A DNA stretch of 7,323 bases from an uncultured Lachnospiraceae bacterium (GTDB lineage: Bacteria; Bacillota; Clostridia; Lachnospirales; Lachnospiraceae), in assembly GCA_949283905.1 (NCBI GenBank), contig CASDUB010000108.1, positions 1-7,323 of the forward strand, written 5' to 3'. The notes below the pieces were generated by a model. That model saw only the letters and a list, made by a program, of their open reading frames with translations, was not told where the DNA came from and made no database searches. The translations under genes were made by a program, and so were the position numbers. Positions within the stretch are counted from its first letter, which is position 1. Every line of letters starts with the position of its first letter. Below, in pieces: positions 1 to 4,468 of the stretch.

Positions 1-211
1 CGAGTTTATAACTCTTTTAAAGGAAACATCTATCGTAACTGTTATCGGACTTAAGGATCTTACTAAAGGAGCCATGATCATACAGGCGAACACATATCAG
101 GCGTTCGTTCCGTTCTTCGCGATAGCGGGAATTTACCTTCTGCTTGTAATTATAATCAGTAAGCTTCTTGGAATGCTCGAAAGGAGATTGAGAAAGAGTG
201 ATATACGCTAA
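1..211 (+). CDS. Amino acid ABC transporter permease, C-terminal end (partial)
   Basis: This is the last 69 codons of a gene that begins outside the window; the first full codon is at base 2 and the stop TAA is at 209-211. The peptide begins [20 protein letters not shown] and has one hydrophobic membrane segment (about [19 protein letters not shown]) followed by a short basic tail, [10 protein letters not shown]. The '[16 protein letters not shown]' stretch matches the cytoplasmic loop that docks on the ATPase in HisM/GlnP-type permeases of polar amino acid uptake transporters, where the usual form is 'KDTSLxSVIGxxELT'. The gene overlaps the following ATPase gene by 14 bases, so the two are almost certainly co-translated parts of one importer in the cytoplasmic membrane. 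The substrate (glutamine, cystine, histidine or arginine class) cannot be told from this fragment. Confidence 0.88.
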   Translation, partial: EFITLLKETSIVTVIGLKDLTKGAMIIQANTYQAFVPFFAIAGIYLLLVIIISKLLGMLERRLRKSDIR

Positions 212-926
212 AGAAGTCACAAAAACATTCGGTGACGGAAAACAGATATTAAAAGGCATCGATCTTCATATCGCTCCCGGCGAGAAGGTCGTTATAGTCG
301 GACCGTCAGGTTCGGGAAAATCCACTTTCTTAAGATGCTTAAATCTTCTTGAGATACCGACGACAGGATCCATCGTATTTAACGGAACGGAGATCACAGA
401 TCCGAAGACAGATATCAATAAAGTGCGCGAACATATGGGAATGGTTTTTCAGCACTTTAATCTGTTCTCAAATCTGACTGTAAAGAAAAATATTACGCTT
501 GCTCCTGTAACGCTTAAACTTATGACGCAGGAGGAAGCCGACAAAGAAGCGGACAGACTTCTTAAACTTGTAAATCTTGAAGACAAAGCAGACGTCTATC
601 CGGGACAGCTTTCAGGCGGACAGAAGCAGCGTATCGCTATCGTAAGATCACTGGCTATGAAACCTAAGCTTATGCTTTTTGACGAGCCGACGAGCGCCCT
701 CGATCCTGAAATGGTCGGCGAAGTTCTCGAACTTATGAAGAAGCTTGCAGACGACGGAATGACAATGATCGTCGTTACTCACGAGATGGGATTTGCGAAA
801 GAAGTTGCCACCAGAGTTCTGTTTATGGACGACGGAGTTATTAAAGAAGACGCTCCGCCGAAGGAATTCTTTGACAATCCAAAAGATCCGAGACTTAAAG
901 ACTTCCTGTCAAAGATACTTGTTTAA
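198..926 (+). CDS. Polar amino acid ABC transporter, ATP-binding subunit (GlnQ/HisP family)
   Basis: This 242-residue protein is a complete ABC ATPase that powers amino acid uptake through the permease encoded just upstream. Visible motifs in order: Walker [10 protein letters not shown] (35-43), Q-loop with MVFQHFNLF (82-90), signature LSGGQKQR (138-145), Walker B LMLFDEP (158-164) with the catalytic Glu163, D-loop SALD (166-169), and H-loop His195 in VVTHEM. The length and the 'HFNLF' and 'THEMGFA' sequences are typical of the GlnQ/HisP/ArtP group. The residues after the signature read IAIVRSLAM, where most family members have IARALAM; this is conservative and should not affect function. The start is GTG at 198, preceded by AAGGAG at 181-186 with an 11-base spacer; it lies inside the end of the permease gene, which implies translational coupling. 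A strong terminator follows, so this is the last gene of the transporter operon. The family call is secure; the amino acid carried is not known. Confidence 0.96.
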   Translation: MIYAKEVTKTFGDGKQILKGIDLHIAPGEKVVIVGPSGSGKSTFLRCLNLLEIPTTGSIVFNGTEITDPKTDINKVREHMGMVFQHFNLFSNLTVKKNITLAPVTLKLMTQEEADKEADRLLKLVNLEDKADVYPGQLSGGQKQRIAIVRSLAMKPKLMLFDEPTSALDPEMVGEVLELMKKLADDGMTMIVVTHEMGFAKEVATRVLFMDDGVIKEDAPPKEFFDNPKDPRLKDFLSKILV

Positions 927-980
927 GATTTTGACCCCAACATTATATAGTTGAATATAGTAAAAAAATAACAAAATATC

Positions 981-1030
981 AAAACCGCCGACATGTGGAT
1001 AATATGATATCCATATGTCAGCGGTTTTTT
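981..1030 (+). terminator. Intrinsic terminator of the amino acid transporter operon
   Basis: A 20-base arm at 981-1000 pairs with 1009-1028 around an 8-base loop. The pairing is complete except for one G-T wobble and one mismatch (C989 against A1020). The right arm runs into a T tract (TTTTTT at 1025-1030) followed by GGATTTTTAT. It lies 54 bases after the ATPase stop codon. The left arm starts with AAAA and is preceded by an A-rich stretch, so the hairpin could also work on the minus strand, although no minus-strand gene here would need it. Confidence 0.93.
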
Positions 1031-1039
1031 GGATTTTTA

Positions 1040-1068
1040 TTGAAGCATTTTGTATGCCATGATAGAAT
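1040..1068 (+). promoter_or_regulatory. Sigma-A-type promoter for the rsmJ-like gene
   Basis: A -35 box TTGAAG (1040-1045) and a -10 box TAGAAT (1063-1068) are separated by 17 bases, the optimal spacing. Transcription would start near 1075, about 18 bases before the ATG at 1093. It lies directly after the upstream terminator, so the methyltransferase gene is an independent transcription unit. Confidence 0.75.
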
Positions 1069-1081
1069 ATATTGGCTCGGA

Positions 1082-1087
1082 AAGGAG
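1082..1087 (+). promoter_or_regulatory. Ribosome binding site that fixes the start of the rsmJ-like gene
   Basis: AAGGAG sits 5 bases before ATG 1093. A longer reading from TTG at 1072 is open in the same frame, but it would begin upstream of this site and at or before the predicted transcription start, so ATG 1093 is chosen. Confidence 0.85.
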
Positions 1088-1092
1088 ATATT

Positions 1093-1743
1093 ATGGGATC
1101 AGAAGAAGTGAAACTTGTTTTTGAAGACGGAAGTTTATGGCTGAAGTCTGATGAAATGAAGATGCGCGGCGATTTTACGACGATGCTCCCGAGACTCAAA
1201 CAGCCAAATTTAAGCAGGGAACTTATAGTACGCGCGGCAAAGATAAAAAACGAAGGCAGAGAGCTTACGGCTGTAGATGCTACTGCAGGAATGGGAGAAG
1301 ATTCGCTGCTTTTGGCGGCGGCAGGATTCAATGTTATCTTATATGAATATGATCCGATAATCGCGGCCCTTCTGGAAGACACCCTTAAGAGGGCCTCGAC
1401 CGAAAAATATCTTGACAAAATCACGGCGAGGATTAAACTAAAAAAAGAATACAGCATAAGCGCGATTAATAATATTGAGTTTGTTCCGGACGTCGTATTT
1501 CTTGATCCGATGTTTCCCGAAAGAAGCAAAAGCGGGCTGATAAAAAAGAAATTTCAGCTTTTGCAGCAGCTTGAAAGCCCTTGTTCTGACGAAAAAGAAC
1601 TTCTGGAAGCGGCTATAAAAGCAGGACCGAAAAAAATAGTGATAAAACGGCCCGCCAAAGGGGCGTACCTTGCCGGCAGAAAGCCAGATTATTCTCTTGA
1701 AGGCAAAGCGATAAGATATGATGTTTTTGTATTCGCAAGATGA
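1093..1743 (+). CDS. rsmJ: RsmJ-family 16S rRNA (guanine-N2) methyltransferase
   Basis: This 216-residue class I SAM-dependent methyltransferase belongs to the RsmJ (YhiQ) family. In E. coli that enzyme makes m2G1516 in 16S rRNA of the small ribosomal subunit. Seen in the sequence: SAM-binding motif I DATAGMGED (62-70), the acidic end of strand 2 with LYEYDP (83-88) followed by IIAALLEDTL (89-98), the catalytic-loop motif DPMFP (138-142), then KSGLIKKKFQ, and a C-terminal IVIKRPAKGAYLAG with a final RYDVF. The DATAG, 'P-I-I-A-A-L-L-E-D', DPMFP and KRP elements match E. coli RsmJ (DATAGLGRD, NPVVAALLDD, DPMFPHKQKSALVKKE, KRP) in the same order. The protein is about 35 residues shorter than the E. 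coli enzyme, mostly at the N-terminus. It is a stand-alone gene with its own promoter. The family assignment is firm; that it modifies the same base in this organism is inference. Confidence 0.88.
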   Translation: MGSEEVKLVFEDGSLWLKSDEMKMRGDFTTMLPRLKQPNLSRELIVRAAKIKNEGRELTAVDATAGMGEDSLLLAAAGFNVILYEYDPIIAALLEDTLKRASTEKYLDKITARIKLKKEYSISAINNIEFVPDVVFLDPMFPERSKSGLIKKKFQLLQQLESPCSDEKELLEAAIKAGPKKIVIKRPAKGAYLAGRKPDYSLEGKAIRYDVFVFAR

Positions 1744-1768
1744 TACAAGCAAAAATCTGCGATAATAG

Positions 1769-1795
1769 ATGACATAAGCGGAAATCCGCTATAAT
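1769..1795 (+). promoter_or_regulatory. Probable promoter for the DUF4317 gene
   Basis: A perfect -10 box TATAAT at 1790-1795 is preceded by ATGACA (1769-1774), one base off the -35 consensus, but with a short 15-base spacer. A weaker alternative -35, TAGATG (1766-1771), would give 18 bases. Transcription would start near 1802, before the AGGAG ribosome site at 1811-1815. The -10 box is convincing; which -35 is used is uncertain. Confidence 0.6.
1777..1790. repeat. Small perfect palindrome inside the promoter spacer
   Basis: AGCGGA (1777-1782) and TCCGCT (1785-1790) form a 6-base inverted repeat around AA. It fills most of the spacer and its last base is the first base of the TATAAT box. There is no T tract after it, so it is not a terminator for the upstream gene. 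Its position would suit a repressor operator, but nothing in the window identifies a binding protein, and a 6-base repeat can occur by chance. Confidence 0.45.
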
Positions 1796-1827
1796 AAAAG
1801 AAGAAATGTTAGGAGAAGACCGTTAAT

Positions 1828-2964
1828 ATGAATAAACGAGAGATATCTGAGATCAGAAAAATACTTACAAAAGAAAACACTCATATCGACAGAATATCCT
1901 GTTGTTATGTTGATGCTAATAAAGAAAAAAAGGCCGTATTTAATACCTCATTTTATAATGTTGAAGAAGATGAGATGTTTAAATATTCAGATATTTTCAG
2001 AAAGACTCTGTCCGGTACTATCGGAAAAAATATCTATACGCTGGAATTTCCCCTTAAAGAAGCGATGGAGGGTGAAAGAGCCGCATATTTACAGAAGCTT
2101 GTAAACAGCGAGCTGTCGGACGAGCAGATGAATGAGATTTTTTTCGACAGAATAATCGCCGAGTACAGCTATCCTGAAAATTATCTTATAATTCTCGCTC
2201 ACGGCGTTTATGACATTCCGTTTAAAACAAAAGACAACAATGAAGTATTCGACGGTTCGGAATATGTCTACAATTTCATTATATGTTCATTATGTCCCGT
2301 AAATCTTTCAAAACCCGGATTATGCTATGATGATGAAAGCAAGACATTCGTAGGCCATATCCGCGACTGGATGGTTCAGATGCCTCAGACGGGATTTTTA
2401 TATCCTGCGTTTAATGACAGAAATACGGATCTGCACAGCGTTCTGTACTATTCGAAGAACGCGAATGAACTTCATGAGGAATTTACCGAAGAAATAATCG
2501 GATGTTATCCTCCTGTAGCGGCAAAAGAGCAGATGGTTAGTTTCAGTAAAATTGTGGAAGATGCGTTTGAAGATGAATGCAGTTTTGAAGTTGTAAAAGA
2601 GATACAGGAAAATTTAAGCAAGATAGTTGAAGAGAAAAAGGAAGAACCTGAACCGGCTGCTCTCGAAAAAACTGATATCATCAATATTCTTTCCGAAAGC
2701 GGCGCGCCGGATTCGTGTATTCAAAAAATAAATGAAAATTTTGATACGGAGCCGGGAAGAACTGAAAAGCTGCTGGTATCAAATATAACGAATACCAAAA
2801 AGTTTGAAGTTAAATCGCCGGACATAAAAATACAGGTGAACGCCGACAGAACAGACCTTATAAATACGATGACCATCGACAACAGGGAATACATTGTTAT
2901 CCCCCTTACGGATGATATCGAGATAAACGGTATTAAAGTTAAAGGAACAAAAACAGAAGAGTGA
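1828..2964 (+). CDS. DUF4317 family protein of unknown function
   Basis: This 378-residue protein matches what I recall of the DUF4317 family, found mainly in Lachnospiraceae and other Clostridia and with no assigned function. Recognisable family sequence: MNKREISEIRKILTKEN with CCYVD (1-29), EMFKYSDIFRKTLSGTIGKN (49-68), ICSLCPVNLSKPGL (152-165), IRDWMVQMPQTGFLYPAFND (178-197) followed by LHSVLYYSKN, and a C-terminal PDIKIQVNADRTDLI (331-345). There is no signal peptide or membrane segment, so it is expected in the cytoplasm. A charged, Glu/Lys-rich stretch (about 265-282, including EEKKEEPEP) looks like a flexible linker between a large N-terminal part and a smaller C-terminal part that ends in short beta-like segments. 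The ATG at 1828 has AGGAG at 1811-1815 with a 12-base spacer. It appears to be transcribed alone, between its own promoter and the hairpin at 2982-3003, so its neighbours give no functional hint. Confidence 0.85.
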   Translation: MNKREISEIRKILTKENTHIDRISCCYVDANKEKKAVFNTSFYNVEEDEMFKYSDIFRKTLSGTIGKNIYTLEFPLKEAMEGERAAYLQKLVNSELSDEQMNEIFFDRIIAEYSYPENYLIILAHGVYDIPFKTKDNNEVFDGSEYVYNFIICSLCPVNLSKPGLCYDDESKTFVGHIRDWMVQMPQTGFLYPAFNDRNTDLHSVLYYSKNANELHEEFTEEIIGCYPPVAAKEQMVSFSKIVEDAFEDECSFEVVKEIQENLSKIVEEKKEEPEPAALEKTDIINILSESGAPDSCIQKINENFDTEPGRTEKLLVSNITNTKKFEVKSPDIKIQVNADRTDLINTMTIDNREYIVIPLTDDIEINGIKVKGTKTEE

Positions 2965-2981
2965 GCTTTCGGAATATAAAA

Positions 2982-3013
2982 AACGTGCGCCGCGGCGCAC
3001 GTTCTATTTTTTT
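2982..3013. terminator. Bidirectional terminator between convergent genes
   Basis: Bases 2982-3003 form a perfect 22-base palindrome (each half AACGTGCGCCG), giving a very stable GC-rich stem of at least nine pairs with a CGCG or smaller loop. On the plus strand it is followed by CTATTTTTTTAAA (3004-3016), and on the minus strand by TTTTATATTCC, so each direction has a T-rich tail. It lies 17 bases after the DUF4317 stop and directly abuts the glycosyltransferase stop codon (3004-3006). The plus-strand T tract is therefore part of the last lysine codons of the opposing gene. Confidence 0.93.
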
Positions 3014-4266
3014 AAATCTTCGTTCGTTACGGAAACTACATGCTTGATAGGTTTCCATTTTACTTTGGCAAAAAGAGCGATGATCGCGATAGGTATATAC
3101 GTAATCATAAATATAGGGAATAAAAGATTTAATAAAAAAGCTCTTTTAGTGCTGCAGTATATTTTTTTGTATTCGGTAACAAGTACGGCCGCTCCAAGTC
3201 CGCAAAACAGCAGATATGAGCTGATTATGATCGGAATCACCAGCGTCAGTATCTCGTTTGTAAATGCCGTCGTATCAAAACCTACTTTAAAAGCGGTAAG
3301 CAGCGCAACAGATACGCATGCTCCCAGGAAAACCTGTCCCGGCGAAAGGATCACGAGAGAATCAAAACATGTAAAACGCTCTCTGAACGTCTTTGCCGTA
3401 AACATCCTTTTTACAAGAGCAAAGAAGTTTTTGTAAAGAACCTGATAAAAACCTTTTGCCCAGCGCAGCCTCTGATTAAAGGAATCATTAAAATGAGTAG
3501 GCTGTTCATCATAAAATACTGCGCTTTCGCAATATCCGATAGTTTCGCCTTTAAGTATACTGTCTACTGAAAATTCAACGTCCTCGGTAAGTTTGAAGAA
3601 TTTCCATCCGCCGTTTCTTTTTACTATATCTTTATGTATAACATATCCTGTTCCCGAAACCATACAGCTTACGCCAAGGAGCATCCTCGCGTGGTTAAGA
3701 TGCCTTGCTTCTCGAAGAAACCACAGGCCTGTTGCAGAGGTGAGCCAGTTGTCGCCATAGTTTTTTGAGTTTCTGTATGAAGTGCAGATCTTATAGCCGT
3801 TTGTAAAAACTTTATTCATCTCTGTGATATAGTTCTTTTCGAGAAGGTTGTCAGCGTCGAAAATCATATATCCGTCGAATGCATCGAGGCCGCGTTCTTT
3901 TTCAAGGGTTTTGAAGAAATATCTGAGGGCGTATCCTTTGCCTCTGAATTTCTCATCGAATCTTGTAAGAACGGTGGCGCCTGCATTGCGGGCAACTACA
4001 GCAGTATTGTCTGTACAGTTATCAGCTATAACGAAAACTTCAAAAAGGTCTTTGGGATAATCCTGAGCCAGTATGCTCTTTACAAGATGACCGATAACAT
4101 TTTCTTCGTTTTTTGCAGAGATGATAACTGCGTACTTGCAAAATCTGGTTGCTTTGTACTCGGGGAGTTTTTTGATCATCGCCAAAACCATATAGACGCC
4201 CTGATACAGAAATAACGCGCCGCAAACAGTAGTGATGATCGTTATTATAATACTGTAAATATCCAT
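3004..4266 (-). CDS. Membrane-bound family 2 glycosyltransferase
   Basis: This 420-residue processive-type GT2 enzyme probably transfers sugar from a nucleotide-sugar on the inner face of the cytoplasmic membrane. Order of parts: N-terminal membrane helix (about 5-30), catalytic GT-A domain starting VIISAKNEENVIG (47-59), DNCTDNT (82-88), the metal-binding DxD as FDADN (136-140), the TED acceptor and base motif (227-229), and QRLRW (265-269), the Q/RxxRW motif of cellulose, chitin and poly-GlcNAc synthase-like enzymes. Three further hydrophobic segments follow at about 304-325, 339-363 and 378-400, then a basic tail. All catalytic motifs are intact. The length fits stand-alone Clostridial GT2 proteins; there is no PilZ domain and no partner export gene nearby, so the polymer or glycan made cannot be named. 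ATG 4264-4266 is preceded by GGAG 5 bases upstream (4272-4275 on the plus strand). It is a single-gene unit, convergent with DUF4317 and divergent from the GH3 gene. Confidence 0.9.
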   Translation of the reverse strand: MDIYSIIITIITTVCGALFLYQGVYMVLAMIKKLPEYKATRFCKYAVIISAKNEENVIGHLVKSILAQDYPKDLFEVFVIADNCTDNTAVVARNAGATVLTRFDEKFRGKGYALRYFFKTLEKERGLDAFDGYMIFDADNLLEKNYITEMNKVFTNGYKICTSYRNSKNYGDNWLTSATGLWFLREARHLNHARMLLGVSCMVSGTGYVIHKDIVKRNGGWKFFKLTEDVEFSVDSILKGETIGYCESAVFYDEQPTHFNDSFNQRLRWAKGFYQVLYKNFFALVKRMFTAKTFRERFTCFDSLVILSPGQVFLGACVSVALLTAFKVGFDTTAFTNEILTLVIPIIISSYLLFCGLGAAVLVTEYKKIYCSTKRAFLLNLLFPIFMITYIPIAIIALFAKVKWKPIKHVVSVTNEDLKK

Positions 4267-4308
4267 ATTTTCTCCAATTGTATTAAGTTATATAGACATA
4301 CCGAGCTA

Positions 4309-4337
4309 ATACTATCACAGAAAAGATTTTTTGACAA
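4309..4337 (-). promoter_or_regulatory. Promoter of the glycosyltransferase gene
   Basis: Read on the minus strand, TTGTCA (4337-4332) and TAGTAT (4314-4309) are spaced by 17 bases. A TG one base upstream of the -10 box makes it an extended -10 promoter. Transcription would start near 4302, leaving a leader of about 35 bases before the start codon. Confidence 0.75.
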
Positions 4338-4437
4338 TCAGAATTTGCCTCAGGACGGCGGCAGAGCTGTTCTTATGGGTGGCAATAGAGGCTTGATTTG
4401 ATTGACAAATGAAAGTTGATGATGTTAAACTGTCAAA
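4331..4437. other. Divergent control region with repeated TTGACAA elements
   Basis: The stretch between the two divergent promoters has no gene. TTGACAA occurs at 4331-4337 and again at 4402-4408 on the plus strand, and TGTCAAA (its inverse, offset by one base) at 4431-4437. The copy at 4402 is the -35 box of the GH3 promoter and lies in a short inverted repeat, ATTTG (4396-4400) and CAAAT (4406-4410). The copy at 4331 overlaps the -35 box of the minus-strand promoter. The repeats could be operator half-sites, or only reflect -35 boxes in AT-rich DNA. I see no convincing catabolite-control (cre) box and no clear riboswitch. Confidence 0.35.
4402..4431 (+). promoter_or_regulatory. Promoter of the beta-glucosidase/RpiR operon
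   Basis: A perfect -35 box TTGACA (4402-4407) is followed after 18 bases by TAAACT (4426-4431), with TG at 4423-4424 giving an extended -10. Transcription would start near 4438, about 30 bases before the chosen ATG at 4469. Confidence 0.7.
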
Positions 4438-4457
4438 AATGGACTTTTTGAAGGCTC

Positions 4458-4462
4458 GGAGG
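4458..4462 (+). promoter_or_regulatory. Ribosome binding site that fixes the beta-glucosidase start
   Basis: GGAGG lies 6 bases before ATG 4469. An in-frame ATG at 4409 exists but sits between the -35 and -10 boxes of the predicted promoter and has no Shine-Dalgarno sequence, so it is not used as the start. Confidence 0.88.
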
Positions 4463-4468
4463 TGCATC

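Noticed and set aside
1072..1092. Longer N-terminus of the methyltransferase from TTG at 1072
   Set aside because: It has no ribosome site, would start at or before the predicted transcription start, and ATG 1093 has an ideal AAGGAG 5 bases upstream.
1438..1450. Runs of A (such as AAAAAAA in the methyltransferase gene) as programmed frameshift sites
   Set aside because: The reading frame continues through them with family-like sequence on both sides, and no overlapping frame extends into a recognisable domain.
909..1529. Long minus-strand open frame of 206 codons across the terminator and rsmJ
   Set aside because: It is the shadow of the methyltransferase gene, crosses a strong terminator, and its translation is low-complexity with no recognisable domain.
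1777..1790. Hairpin after rsmJ as its terminator
   Set aside because: The stem is short and is followed by ATAATAAAAG with no T tract; it overlaps a promoter instead. No clear terminator for rsmJ is seen, so some read-through into the DUF4317 gene is possible.
4341..4392. Possible structured leader or riboswitch formed by GCCTC (4347-4351) and GAGGC (4388-4392)
   Set aside because: Only five pairs with a long loop, and the region lies upstream of the predicted transcription start, so it would not be in the mRNA.
4409..4468. Longer N-terminus of the GH3 enzyme from ATG at 4409
   Set aside because: This ATG lies between the -35 and -10 boxes of the promoter, lacks a Shine-Dalgarno sequence, and the added 20 residues do not resemble the family.
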